DNA of 64,000 bases from Delphinus delphis (taxonomy: Eukaryota; Chordata; Mammalia; Artiodactyla; Delphinidae): assembly GCF_949987515.2 (NCBI RefSeq), contig NC_082695.1:88432104-88496103 (forward strand). Direction: 5' to 3'. The stretch's first letter is position 1; every line of letters starts with the position of its first letter. The position numbers and the translations under genes are program-made. This document shows positions 35,631 through 47,689 of the stretch, piece after piece. The notes beneath the pieces are model-generated. The model was not told the DNA's origin and ran no database searches. It saw only the letters and a list, made by a program, of their open reading frames with translations.

Positions 35631-36229
35631 ACATGGTCGTAAGTCTGGGATCTGCTTTTGTTGTTTTTATCGGTGCTTCTATTTCATATTTTCAGTTTGG
35701 AAAATACTCTTTTATGCGTTCCAGGCACCTCAGTGCTGGCTGAGAGATAATGATAATGCAAAAAGCTTAAAAAAAAACAACAAAAAAGGAACATCCTTCT
35801 CAGATCCCAGAGAGCAAATCCTAGCAAACTTGCGCCGGGCCTTCCGTCACATCGAATCGAAATGGTTTGCTTGAGCTGCCCCCGCGGCAGTTCACTCCTG
35901 GCCTCTTCCGCGGGTGTGGACGTGCTGAGAGCATCCTGACTCCCGGAGAAGCTAGCTGCCCTGCTGCGGCTCTGTTCTTCCCGACGCCGTCCAGGGGGCA
36001 ACGTCTGCCAGGAGCCCTTTGGGGAGGCTCCGGGGGAAAGCGCCCTTCGCGTGGAACAATTTGGGTAAAAGGGCTCAAAGGAACGGGAGTGGAAAAGCGT
36101 AAGAATGTGACAAACTGGGGCGCGCCCTTCGCAGACGGGGAGAAACACGCAGCGGCACGTCTGTCGAATGTGGGCACCGGGGCTCTCGAGGGAGCGAGGT
36201 CGCGGGAACACAGCGCTTCTTGTTCGCAG
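35631..36229. other. Unique DNA, no gene recognised
   Basis: An AT-rich stretch with short A runs (35650-35800) grades into GC-rich DNA. No mobile element or domain was recognised. Confidence 0.4.
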
Positions 36230-36329
36230 GTTGGATCTGAGGATCCCGGACCTAGACTGGGAGGCCTTTTACACGCGGCTGTGGTTTCCGTCCTGCCTTG
36301 CCATGAAAAGGCCATTTTTGCCGAGCTGT
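36230..36329 (+). other. Splice-flanked 100-bp candidate internal exon
   Basis: An acceptor (CTTCTTGTTCGCAG, ending at 36229) and a donor (GTAAGT at 36330-36335) bracket 100 bp. One phase, starting at TTG 36231, is open throughout and reads LDLRIPDLDWEAFYTRLW and onward for 33 codons without a stop. The donor matches the consensus well, but the acceptor's pyrimidine tract is short. I do not recognise the peptide, and no partner exon was found, so a chance pairing of sites is quite possible. Confidence 0.2.
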
Positions 36330-36335
36330 GTAAGT

Positions 36336-39305
36336 CTGTGTGTGCGGTGGGTATGCGTGGCTCACAGATGCCAGGCCTGAATAGGTGGGTTTTAATTCGC
36401 TCCAGCTGTGCGGGCCGGGCCTCTCCCCCACTGCGGACGGTGAATAAAGTGATGGGCCGGCAGGTGGGGGGGTGAGGACATCCCTTTGAAGCAGCTGCAA
36501 GCCATTCAGTCACATAAACTGAAACGAGAAGAGGGGGAAAACTCCAAGCCTGCGATTCAGCCTGCTTCCACAGCTGTGTTCACACAGCTCGGAGAGACAG
36601 CGCCCAAACAAAGCCGCCCCTGGGCCCCGGCCGCTGCCGGGAGGGAGAAAGGCAGGCACTGTAAGCCCAGGTATTTGGTGAACTGGAGGCTGGCTGGGGG
36701 GATGTGGGCGCCAGCAGCACCGCCAGCTGGCGGGCGCTCGCAGCGGCCGCGACCCCACCACTGCGTCCTGGTGCATCGTCAGGCCTGGAATCCAGCTTCC
36801 CTGGACGCCCCTGTGGCCGGGGAGGGGGTCTCGTCACCGAGGGGCCCAGCCCCCAAGGCCGGGCAGGAGGGGACTCCCCCAGACAGCCTACTGGGCAGCC
36901 TGCCCGCCCAAAGGATTGCCAAGGGCAGGTTCTCCCGTGAGCTGAGAGGCGGCCAGACAGAGTGGGAGAGGGCGGGGCCCGGAACGTCCAGGGACAGTGA
37001 CAACCGAGGACTCCCAGACCAGCCTGCAGCGGAGGGGCGAGCACCCGTGCACGCGGCCTGGACAAGCCCCCGCCTGCCCCTCCCCTTTCCACATCCCAAG
37101 TCTGGTCAACTCCAGCGTCCCTACGGGACCGCGGGGAGGCCTGGCGCTGAGCGCATTGGTCCACACTCCTGGCCACACGCTCCCCTTCTGTCCACGGAAT
37201 GCTGGCCTGCGGGCTCACTCCAGGGGTGGTGAGGCCCAGTCATGCAGGGTGGGGCTTTGAAGGATGTTGAGGAGTTTGCAGCGGGAGAAGCATTCCCCAG
37301 CATGACATGTGAAAGTACCAAGTGATTAAGCATCGGGCTTCTTCTAGAAATAACAAGACCCTCCATGGCTGGAGAGCAGTGTCTGAAGCGGGGTGAGAAT
37401 GAAGCAGAAACTCAGCCTGGGACCCCGGCCTCTTCCCCGGGTGCCCTCATCTGTGCGTGCACAGCTGGGCCACATGTGAGCCTGGTCTCTGGAGACTTCG
37501 AGAACGGCCTCGGGGTAGCAGCGTGGGGCAGTCTTCCCAGGTCTGGTGGGGCTGCTGGCGTCTGGTTGTGGGGTCGTGAGGTGGGCACAGCTCTGGCTGA
37601 GGGTCCTGGCTGCACCTTGCCCAGCTGGGCATCCCTGGGGCATCCTCGGTGATTCTGTTTTCAATCTCTTTCTGCCTAAAGTCATTAAAGTGATTTTGCT
37701 TCCGACTTAGCCATGGGCCGCCAGGCTCGTTGGGGGAGGGACCAGGCCAGACGCTGGGCCTGCGGTATGTACCGAGGCTGCTGCCGGCACGGTAGGCGCT
37801 CGATACACACTTGCGGGGAGAAAATAGATGGACGGTCTCCGTATTGCTGCCGCAGGAGTGTGGACTAGAGCAGGGCGCCCGGGACGCTGAGACCAGGGAG
37901 AAAACCTAGAAACTGGCAGAAAACCCCTAGAGGGGCCGGTTCTGCTCCGGCCGGGGGATGGAGAGGCGCTGGCGGGATGGGACACAAAGTGGGGGTCAGG
38001 GGTGCTCCAGTGGGGCAGCTGCCCAACAGCAGCGGAGTGCACAGGATGGACCCCGCACCTGTGGGACGTGCTTTCAGGTGGGGTGCTCCTGGGAGGGAGA
38101 CCCAGGAGGGGCGTCTGGAAGGATGAGCGTCTTCCTGGATGTGTCCAGTTCTGAATTCCTGGCTGCGACAGCCTTCAGGAACCCCTCTGGTTCCTGCCGC
38201 CTTCGCCCAAATGTACGGGGAAGCATGAGAGAGTCGGAGCTGGGGTACCTCGAGGGCTGATGGGGGAGACCCCGTCCCTCCCCCAGGGCTTGCTTCCTGA
38301 AGTTTGCACTTAAGCCCCCAGGAAGGCAGCCAATTAAAGATCTATTTGGGTAAATAGCTTTCTATTCGAAAAATGCAGATGTGTGTGGACTATTAAAAGG
38401 CCATCAGTCACTCACACTTTAGTGTGAATAAGACCAGGGAGCTACCGTGCTGTCTGAGATCTGGGAGGGGCTCGGCTGAAGGAGTCAGGCCCGGGTCAGG
38501 CAGGGCCCCATGGGGCTTAGGGCCTGGGGCCTCCACCCTCAGGGGGTACCCAGGCTGCCTTGGGAGCAGCCCGAGCTCTGGGCAGCAAGTGAGGTTTGGA
38601 ACCAAGAAGCTTTAGCTGGAGAACTTCCTGTTCATGTTTAGAAAGGATCCCTCACAATCCCAGCACCTCCACAGAAACAGCGTCCACAGACACGGGCGCA
38701 CAGGACCTGCAAGCGGCTCTGGGGACGGCCTGAGAATGAGTCCGTGGACTTTCTCGCCAAAGCGCAGCGCACGCTCACACACGCACGCACGCCTGCACCC
38801 CGGCCCCTGAGCCACGCCGCTGGTCCCGGGACCCCTCTTTCCCACCTTCGTAGGGGTCGAGTCCCAGGAGTGGAGGTAGTGTTGACCTGTTTTCACTTTG
38901 ATTCAACCTGGCGCCAGGATTGTTTTGGCCTCTGTCCTTTTCCTCAGCAAATGTTCTTTATTAAGAGAAGCGTAACTGAGAGCACGAAGCAGAGACCGAG
39001 GAAACGGTCCGTGGGCGGTTCAGGCGGCAGCGCCCTGGAGCCCCGGCCATCAGCCTCCCACCACTGCCTCCTGGGGTTGGAGGCCTGCGCAGCCACACCC
39101 GCTGCTGTTTGTGGCAGATCTCGTCACCGCGCAAGGAGCCTGGAGCAACAGAGTCCGGAGGAAAAAAGCAAAATACAGACCTTCCCTTCAGAGCACCTTG
39201 GACGAGGGGCTTGTCTCCGAGCCTTTCTTCCTGCAGCCGAGGGGCCGTGAACCCACAGGAGCCACGTTTCCCTGTCTGACCCTCGTGTGCGCGTCCATGA
39301 CCAAC
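36336..39305. other. GC-rich unique DNA; L2-like trace at 37770-37835; AT-rich island at 38290-38420
   Basis: No gene was seen. ACGGTAGGCGCTCGATACAC near 37790 resembles the 3' end of an L2/MIR3 element (normally GTAGGTGCTCAATAAAT). The island at 38290-38420 contains CCAATTAAAGATCTATTTGG and GGACTATTAAAAGGCC and is not a mobile element that I recognise, so it may be a conserved non-coding element. Confidence 0.4.
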
Positions 39306-39309
39306 CATC

Positions 39310-39600
39310 ACAACGGCGTGGCTGAAAACAACAGAAACGTATTCCTCCTGGCCTGGAGGCCGCCAGTCTGCCAGAGGCTCTGGGGAGGGTCCTTCCTGCC
39401 TCCCAGCTTACGTGGGCCCCGGGCGCCCCTCAGCTCACGGCCGCGTCCCCCTCTGCCTCGGTGGTCTTGGGACATTGTCCCTGGGCCTCGAGGATGGTCA
39501 CCTCTGCAAGCACCCTATTCCCAAGCAGGGCCCCGTTCACAGGTCCCGGGGTTAGGGCTTCGACGTATCTTTCTGGGGACACGATCCGACCCGTGACTCC
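39310..39600 (-). mobile_element. MaLR-type solo LTR (MST/MLT1-like), antisense
   Basis: Read on +, this is the complement of a MaLR-like LTR: GAAAACAACAGAAACGTATT near 39323, TGGCCTGGAGGCCGCCAGTC near 39349, CACCTCTGCAAGCACCCTAT near 39501, and GGGGTTAGGGCTTCGACGTA near 39549 followed by GGGGACACGATCCGACCCGT. It is a non-coding relic with no internal retroviral genes next to it. Confidence 0.65.
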
Positions 39601-41178
39601 CGTTTTCCCTGTCTACCATGTTTTCCTGCTAAATCAGCCACAGGAGAATCCCATTCCCCACTAGGAGCAGGGGGTCTGAGGCTCAGCCCTCCGAGGGCCC
39701 AGTGGTCCTCACCCCGGGAGCTGCTAGAGCCCCTCGCCCCCTGCAGCCAGGCCCAGGCTTGCAGGCACCCGGGCTCTCGGGGAGTCTGCCGCCCCCCTCC
39801 CGCTGCTGGTGCCGCCCCATCCCCCGACACCGCAGGGAGGTGCCGTGGGTGCCCCTACGCTTAGAGATGAGGAACCTGGGGCCCACGGCTGGGGTGGGGG
39901 TGTGAACCAGTCTGCGGGGCTCAGGAGCCCACCTTGCTCTCCACACTCACGTCCAGGTCTCGTCCTGGGAGCTGGGGGCGCAGTAAGACCTGCCGGAGTC
40001 CCCGTAGACGTCGCCTACCTTCCCGGGTCTGCCTCCGGCCTGCAGGGACCACCCTGCAGCCCGGAGTCCACCTCCTGCCGCTAGGACAGTGGGACTCTGG
40101 GGTCACCGTCACCCACAACGGGCTGTTCACAGGCCGGGGGCCCGTCCAGCCCGGGTCTCGGAGCACAGGCTCCTGGTGTGGAAGTGCCCACTTTGTACAC
40201 AAACCGAACGGGCAGAACCGCAGGCCTGTGTGTTCAGGCTCCCCGCTGGGCCCTGGGATGGGACAAGCTGGCCGCGCCTGCAAGGGCGGGAGTGGCGGGC
40301 GGCGGCTCCTGGGCTCGGGGAGATCAGGCTCGGCAGGAAGCAGGGCCTGCTCTCCTCACCCGGCTCAGCTCCCTCTCAGCATATCATGACTTTTCCAGGG
40401 AGCCCAAGTCTGTCGTCTTCTGTGGATTCGCTGCTCCCGGGCACTGCCCGGCCTGGGCCCCTCGGCTGGGGTCACGTGGAGTCCTGGGCGTCGGGGTCAC
40501 AGCGCTGCAGCCTTGGGCAGCCGAGCAGAGTGTGGCCCCAGGGCCCTCGATGCGCCTGCTCCCTTCGGGGGTGATCCGGGGCGGGTCCCCTCTGTGGGCA
40601 CCCGTTGCCACTAGAAGCTTCCCCTGTGCCAGCCCCGGGTGCCCCGCAGCAGGAGGACACACCCCAGAGGCAGAAAAGGGCCTCAGGAAGGGGCCCCAGG
40701 ATGTGGTCCTCAGCTCAGGGCCCAGAGGACAAGCCTGGGGTGCGTCCAGACGCACAGACAGACCCGCCGGGCAGACGTGGGCTCCTGGGAGGAGGGAGAC
40801 AAGGTGCAGAGGCCCTAGCCCAGGGCCACCGCGGGAGGCGTGGACGGCTGCAGAAGGTGCAGGCAGGGAGCGCCGGGTGTCCTCCACGTCTGAGGACGCC
40901 CTGTGCCGGGAGCTGGTCCTGGGCGGGCGCTGAGGGGCCGGCGGGATCACCTTCACCAGGGCGGCCCCTGTGCTCCTGGCCTCAGCCTCTGGGCCCTCGT
41001 GCTTCCTGCTCCCCCAGCCCTGGCTCCGGCCCCCCGCTCACCTGGCCCTCCAGGGACCAGCTCACAGAAGACAAGCCCTTCGCAGTTCAAGAGCCTTCCT
41101 CAAAATTTCCAAAGGAGTTCTGTATTTTGGATAATGTCAGTTTCTTTCAAATAACTCATATCATCAAAAACACACAAT
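39601..41178. other. GC-rich unique DNA, no gene recognised
   Basis: Long overlapping frames on + (40178-40933, 40605-41477) and on - (40384-40956) have only GC-driven composition. The second + frame even runs through the SINE at 41179, which argues against a real gene. No mobile element was recognised here. Confidence 0.45.
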
Positions 41179-41376
41179 GGGGCTTCCCTGGTGGCGCAGT
41201 GGTTGGGAGTCCGCCTGCCGATGCAGGGGACACGGGTTCGTGCCCCGGTCCGGGAAGATCCCACGTGCCGTGGAGCGGCTGGGCCCGTGAGCCATGGCCG
41301 CTGAGCCTGCGCGTCCGGAGCCTGTGCTCCGCCACGGGAGAGGCCACAGCAGTGAGACGCCCGCGTACCGCAAAAA
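41179..41376 (+). mobile_element. CHR-2-type SINE
   Basis: Full-length copy: GGGGCTTCCCTGGTGGCGCA head, GGGTTCGTGCCCCGGTCCGG B-box region, GAGCCATGGCCGCTGAGCC body, and CCGCGTACCGCAAAAAA tail. The tail has grown into (CAAA)n(CA)n microsatellite at 41371-41409, so target-site duplications cannot be resolved with certainty. Confidence 0.97.
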
Positions 41377-41409
41377 ACAAACAAACAAACACACACACAC
41401 ACACACACG
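41371..41409. repeat. SINE-tail microsatellite (CAAA)n(CA)n
   Basis: About three AAAC units are followed by about ten AC units, directly continuing the A-tail of the SINE. This is a common birthplace of microsatellites. Confidence 0.95.
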
Positions 41410-41574
41410 ATGATGTTCCTGGAAAAGGCAGGCAGAATTATGAAGTGTTTGCTCCTGCAAAAACCTGCAGAGCCTGACACTCGTGTCTTCCCAGTGCAGT
41501 AAATACACCAACAAGAGGCCCAAGGAGTAACTGCTATTTTGCACAGGTTATTTCCCACCCCCCCATCTAAAAAA

Positions 41575-42800
41575 ATTGTTTCAAAATACACATCACATAA
41601 AACTCACCACCGCGACCGTTTCTGGAGCACACTTCAGTGGTATTAATCACATTCACGTTGCTGTGCAGCCGTCACCACCATGAGTCCCCATGACTCTTTT
41701 CATCTCCTAAAACTGAAGCTCTGCCCCCGCTAAACACTCACTCCCCATCCCTCCCCCCAGCCCTGGTGCTACCGTTCTACTTTCTGTCTATGAACTGGAC
41801 GACAGGTGGAATCTCGTACAGGTGGAACCATCAGGGTGTGTTTCTGTGTCTGGCTTATTTCACCCGGGCTCACCCATGTTGTAGCCTGAGTCAGAATTTC
41901 CCCCTCCGTCCAGGTTGAATACTAAGGAACTGCCGTACTGTTTGCACAGCAGCTGCACCATTTTACATTCCCGCCAACAGCATACAAGGGTTCCAGTTTC
42001 TCCATAGCCCTGCCAGCACCTGTTTTCTCGTTTGGGGATCATAGCCATTCTGATGGGTATGAAGTGGTGTCTCATCGTGGGTTTGATCTGAACTTCCCTG
42101 ATTAGTGATGCTGAGCAGCTTTTCATGTGCTTAGTGGCCATTCGTGTGTCTTCTTCGGAGAAACGTCCATTCAAGCCCTTTGCCCATTTTTGAATCCAGT
42201 TGTTTGGTTTTTGACGGTGAAGCTTTAGGGGTTCTCTATAAATTCTGGACACTAACTCTTTATCAGATGTATGATTTGTAAATATTTTCTCCCGTTCAGT
42301 GGATTGTATTTTTACTCTGTTGATATTGTCTTTTGATGCACAAAATTTTTAAATTTTCATGAAGTTCAATTTGTCAATTTTTGTCTTTTGTTACCTGTGC
42401 CTTGGGGGTCACATCCAAGAAATCACTGCCAGGCCCAATGTCATGAAGCTTTTGTCCTATGTTTTTGTCCAAGAGTTTTGTAATTTTAAGGCTTACATTT
42501 AGGTCTTTGATCCATTTTGTGTTAATTCTTTGTATATGGTGTGAGGTAGGGGTTCCACTTCATTCTTTTGCATGTGGATATCCAGTTTTCCCAGCACCAT
42601 TTGTTGAAAAGACTATCCTTCCCCACGGAATAGTCTCAGTATCCTTGTCAAAAAGCATCCGACCTCACACGTCAGGGTTTATTTATGGGCTGTCGATTCT
42701 GTTCCTTTGGTCCACATGTCTGTCTTTGCGCCAGGACCACCCTGTTTTGACGACTGTAGCTTTGGGATACATTTTGGAATCAGGACGTTACACAAGTCAT
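41575..42800 (-). mobile_element. L1 3' half (ORF2 C-terminus plus 3'UTR), antisense
   Basis: The 3'UTR lies at the low-coordinate end (AACTCACCACCGCGACC near 41600, then CACGTTGCTGTGCAGCCGTC). Then comes the complement of late ORF2 (CAGCTGCACCATTTTACATT near 41948, TTTTCTCGTTTGGGGATC near 42022, CCAGTTTTCCCAGCACCATT near 42581). About 200 bp of the usual sequence is missing around 41922, where TTGAATACTA joins AGGAACTGCCG. The element is 5'-truncated near 42800 and cannot move. Confidence 0.92.
41860..42252 (-). pseudogene. Remnant of L1 ORF2 C-terminal region
   Basis: A 130-codon open stretch on - contains the order of motifs expected from the cysteine-rich end of L1 ORF2 protein: NWIQKWAKGLNGRFSEED, then MATKHMKSCSASLI, then a CWQGYGETGTLVCCW stretch matching the family's conserved C..C/H region, then ECKMVQLL. 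In an active L1 this end follows the endonuclease and reverse transcriptase domains and helps RNA binding. Those domains are absent here, and the frame after ECKMVQLL falls out of register because of the deletion near 41922. It is a decayed mobile-element fragment and not a host gene. Confidence 0.88.
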
Positions 42801-43259
42801 TTTTTAAGCTGTGGTGGAACTGTTGTCATGGGAATCGAGGTGTGACCTTGGCGTGACAGTTAAGTCCATCTCCTGAGGGAGCAGAGCTGGGGAACATGCT
42901 GAGCTCAGTGCCCAGGGATCAGGCAGCCCTGTGGGCAGGCCGTGAAAGGTGTGTTGAGAAGCTGAATTAAGGGCAAGTGTGGCAAGAGTGTTGCAGTGGT
43001 CCCGAGGGCCTCTGGTATGCTGGTGACAGGAGTTTCCCGACAGCTCTGACCGCAGCCCCCCGGCCAGGTTCCGAGGGCCAGCACTGCTCCTGTGACACTG
43101 GCAATGGTTCTGTGTGCGGCTCTGAGTCTTCCCGTGCTGAAGGTGAGGAAACCGGCAGGTGGGCACCGGGAGTGGGTTTGGCCCTAGTCGAGGTTTTGTG
43201 AAGCCTCCGGAGAGGTAGACTTGCCTGTGCCCAGTCGTGCCACCGACTGCGGGCTGACC

Positions 43260-43260
<1 letters not shown>
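42801..43260. other. Unique DNA, no gene recognised
   Basis: Mixed-composition single-copy sequence between the L1 fragment and the microsatellite. No element was assigned. Confidence 0.4.
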
Positions 43261-43318
<58 letters not shown>

Positions 43319-43321
43319 ACA
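43261..43321. repeat. Compound microsatellite (TC)17(AC)13
   Basis: A perfect TC run (43261-43294) switches directly to a perfect AC run (43295-43321). Uninterrupted length suggests it is polymorphic. The AC part can adopt Z-DNA, and the TC part is a homopyrimidine tract. Confidence 0.98.
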
Positions 43322-46300
43322 AGCTTCCCACTGTCTCCTCTGCTCAGAGCAGGAGCTGTCAGAGCTGGGCCTGGTCCCTCTCTGAATGAGATCCGGGAGA
43401 TGCTGGCCAGGGCCCTGCCCACGGCCTCTGTCCTGTCCCTCCTTTGAGTTGGAGCGGGCTTCCCGACCGCAGCACTCAGGATGTCTGCTATGTAATTCCA
43501 GGTGGGGGGAGCCCTGCACACGGGGGGATGCTTGGTTGCACTGGCCTCCCCTTGCTGTGTGCCAGCGCCCGCTCCCGTCCTGACCACCATGAGCGTCTCT
43601 GGACGGTGCCCAGGGTCCCTGGGCCCACAGCCTCGGGAAGGGGGCCCTGAGCGGCCCCCTGTCGCCTGGGAGCCCTTCTGGGAAGTCCAGTGGGGCTCGT
43701 AGCCCTCTGACCACCCCTACAGGATGGCCCATCAACAGGCTCCGTTACCCCTTCCACGGGGCCTCCAGAGCCTGGTCCCAACAACCTACAAGAAATTCAG
43801 GGGCGTTTCCGCTTTTCCATCATCAGGGACAGACTTCCTAAAGAGCTCCCAGCACTGTGCCCACGAAGCTCACCCAGAGACCCCAGGAAATTCCCCTTTC
43901 CTACGTCTGCAGGAAACCAGTGTAAAGATCACGCGTGTCCAGGACACGCTGCGGCCACAGCACACCTGCAGCTAAGCTCGTACTCGAGCTCCAGGCAGGG
44001 GGCGGGAAGGTTCGGGAATACTCTCCCTCACCTTGCGGTACAGGTGACACCATCTGGAGCAAAGCGTGTCTCTTCCTTTTGGACCATTCGTAGTATCCGG
44101 CCAGTCAGTGCCACCGTGAGGACACAGCTGCGCTAGCACACTTCACAGCCCCATGTTGTTCAGGGAAGCGGCGTCTTCTCCAGCAGAACGAGTCCAGTCT
44201 TTCTCCAGTTTCCATTTTTAAAGCCAGAGGCACGTCCCAGTGGAAACCCCCCTGGTGGGAGGGTCTGCAGGGCACGCGGCACCGGGCTTCCACCCGATCA
44301 GCCCAGTGGTCTGTGGGCGCGGCCAGGCCGTGTCCCGTGTGTCCACGGGAGGCTCACGGCTGCTTTCCTGAACTTTCATCCCGTGCTGTCTGCATCCCCC
44401 GCCCCAGGGAGTTCCGGGGTGAGTTCCTGCCGCCCCCGCCCCGAGGACCCCTGACACTCGAAGCCTCGTGCTCAGGAAGAGCCAACCAGGCTCCAGTTCT
44501 GCTGTTAAGTGTTTGCATGTGGAGTGGATTCTCCTCTTGCCTCTGAGCCACGGACGCGGCTGCTTTCAGAGGCTCAGGCACAGCTGCCAGCAGGACCTGG
44601 GAGGGAAAGAATGTTCTGGGCTGGCTGTGCTGAGGCCCTGGACGCTTCACGCTGGCAGAGCCGGTGCCCCCGGACCCCCCACCATCAGGACAGGCCTGGC
44701 GGTCACCGCCTTTCACTCTGTCTTCCTGGGCTGTCCGCCTTCCTCTTCGTGTCTTAGGTAAACTCTGGGGTCCTGCTGGCTGGAAGTGAGCTCTGTTTTT
44801 CAGCCGCCCTGTGGCTTTTGGAGGCAGCAGACTTAAAATTAGTTCATGACGATCCAGACACACATGGCAGCTTGGAAACCACACAGCAAGCCCGCCGGTG
44901 GAGGAGCCCCCGTCGTCAGGGCAGCCAGACTGAAATTTATGGAGTGACCTGGGCCTCGTCGGGCCTGGTGACAGGGTGTCCGCTGAACCACTGCTTAGTC
45001 ACCCATTTGCTTGGCAAGATGGGTGGATGAGGAAACACACGAAAGGTCAGACAGTAGGAGTTTGTCTAGACGCTCTATATTGGATTCTTCACGCGGCGTG
45101 TCCTGTAGCAACCTTTGCAAACACCGGTCTTTCGGCGACATCACAAAAGCTTTGTTCTCCCGCGATGGGGGGCCGCTCTGTCTGCATGTCAACCTACCCG
45201 CCCCGCAGGGCCACTGAGGCCTCAATTTAGAAGCTGGAGGGAGGCCCTCGGGAGGCCCCTCTCCTCCCCAGGGCCTCTCCCGGCAACGCCCAGCTCCCGG
45301 GAAGGACGCAGCCCTTGGGAGGAGGCCAGGCCTTCCGGAGCACGTCCAAGGCTCAGAGGCAAACACGCCAAGAAGTAGAAGTGGCTTGTTTTCCCTCTGA
45401 GCCTGAAGGAAGGCTGCTTAAGGCCCATCTCTTAGTCATCTCTCGGAGGCTTGAAGCAGACCTTCTGAGGGCTGAGGACCGGGAATCCCACGCGGGACGC
45501 AGCCTCTGACCCCCCAGGACTGTCCCGAGCCGAGGAGGTCGAGGAGGTGGAGAGGACGCGGGACAGGAAAGAGGCGGGGAGGGCCCGGGGCGGGGGGGCC
45601 CACCCGGGGGGGGTGGCTGCCCAGCCCGTCTGCCCCCAGCCCCGCCTCCAGGGAGGCCTCACGACACCCTCCCCAGGGAGGCCTCACAACACCTCCCCAG
45701 GGGCTCTACTCCACAGGCCCAGGCACTGTCTGCAGAGGGGCATCCAGAGAGCCAAGGCCAGAGAGCCGCCCAGCGGCCACGGCAGAGACTCATCCAGCCC
45801 CAGGGTCGCGGTGCCGAGGGGCAGGGACGCTGCTCTGGGGGCTCGGCCAGGCGATGAAAGATGCAGACAGCCTGCCACGAGGACGGGTCCCGCAGGCTGA
45901 CTGCGCCCGGACCCTCCCGCTGCCACTGCCTGCATCGTCTCCTCACTCCCTGCTCTCCTCTGCCTTTCGACGCCTTCCTGAGCGCAGCAGGAAGGCCTGG
46001 CAGCCGCCGCACCTGCCCGCCGAGAGCCGGGAGCTGGTTTGCGGGGACTGGACCGCAGTCAAGGCGTGAGGAAGCTGGGCGCCAGCACCTGGGCCCTGCG
46101 TGCTGGACGCGCACCGGCCTCGGTGCGAGCACGGCCGTGGGCTGAGGCTTCCTTCCCGGGCTCCGTGCCGCGGGGGCTAGTGCGAGCCGGTTACTTTTAC
46201 TCCTTGTAGCTGTGAGCTTTCTGAATGCCTGGAGGCCCCTGGGCCCCATCCCAGGAGGCTCCCCTTGTGGCCGGGCCGCACTCTTTCTTCCATGCAGCTC

Positions 46301-46955
46301 GCAGACATCTCCAGGCTGGGATTGGGGCCATTTTGAGTCCTTATTACTTCGGAAACCTGTAGGACAGGCGACCCTCGGAGCAGGGTCCCCATCCACCTGG
46401 CCGCTGCCCTGCGTTCACGGACACATGCGGCCAGCACGTCCTTGTCACCTCCTTTGGCTCCAGGGTCACAGGGCTGCAGGGCCTGGAACTCCGTTTCCGA
46501 ACAACCACACGTATCACCTGAGGCTCACCCAGCAGGTCGCCCCCAAACCCACCCTGAGTCCCTGACAGGGGTCTGTCCACGTCAGAGGGAGCACACCCAC
46601 GACACGCCTGTGGTCTGGACCCCGCAGAAGGGACCTGAGACGTAGTTTGAATCAAAGTGTATTTGGGTGGTCACCCCACAAAGCACTGGAGAGGTGAGGA
46701 AGTGAGCAGAGAGGGCCAGTTTCTCGGGTTGGTGACCACCATGCGAAATAGGGCTTGACCCGAACAGCAACTCGGGGAGACAAGGCAGAACGCTGCAGAC
46801 TCAGAGTCCCCAGGGGGAGGGGCTGGTGCACCGGTCACGTCAGAGTCCCCCAGTGTCCACTGTCCTGCCCAAAGAGATTTTGCTCACTTGAGCATTTTGT
46901 AAAGACCATGCAAACTCTGTTGACAGCCACAGAACCCATGTCATAGAGTGAATTA
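43322..46955. other. GC-rich unique DNA, small duplication at 45651-45706
   Basis: No gene was recognised. A 25-26 bp unit (GGGAGGCCTCACRACACC type) is duplicated at 45651-45706. A phrase near 45012-45050 (GATGGGTGGATGAGGAAACA) is faintly MIR-like. Frames of 60-245 codons overlap on both strands without any domain. Confidence 0.4.
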
Positions 46956-47685
46956 GATATAAATTGGTAATTGTTGAAAAAAATGTTATGTACTGACTTT
47001 CAGCTTAAAATAGTGAATAAAATGTCTCAGTTGTTTGTCTTCGCTGAAATCATTTGGAAACAAGGAGACAAGAAGAAAATACAAACACTGTTTTTGACCG
47101 AACTGCAGACACTGGGAATCTTAAACCTTCAACATGGGGAGGCGTCAACAATTCAGAGGAGATTGTTCCAGGATTGCAGACAGGCTACGAGTGGACCCTG
47201 CTACAGGAGGTCTCTGGCAGCAGAAGCAGGACACGGAATTCTGCACATTAGGTAGATGCCCTGACATCAGAGCCCATGATCCTGGGATGGAAAATGGGAT
47301 CAGGGCCGCGGGCTGGCTATGGGACCATCCCTGACCTTATTGGTGCCAGGGGATGGGGCGTGTGGGCTGACAAGGAAAGCCCCACAGTGGCCTGTCATTG
47401 AGGTGAGCTGGGCGGAGCTCCCACTATGGTTTCCTCACAGGGCTGACCTCTGTTGCCTGAAGAAGTCCAGGTAAACCCAAGCGAGTGGTCCCACCAGGTG
47501 CACAGACTTGTGTGTGAGGCTCTGCTGAGAAGCAGGAAACGTCCTTCAGTCCTGGAACGCTGTTTTGACCATCTCCTACCTGGACCTCTTGCAAATGGAA
47601 GGTCTGTAGAGAACTCACCATGTTTAGGCAGGATTAATAAACCGAAAGGATCTATGCAAAGATATGGAAGTTAACAAGGAAAAGG
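46956..47685. other. AT-richer unassigned sequence
   Basis: This interval differs from its GC-rich surroundings and is likely an old mobile element, but I cannot name the family. No open frame above 95 codons was seen. Confidence 0.3.
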
Positions 47686-47689
47686 GGAT

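Noticed and set aside
40605..41477. 290-codon + frame as a gene
   Set aside because: It runs through the CHR-2 SINE and its tail, so its 3' part is transposon sequence.
41860..42252. Host gene encoding the WAKGLN...ECKMVQ peptide
   Set aside because: It matches the C-terminal end of L1 ORF2 and lies in an antisense, truncated L1.
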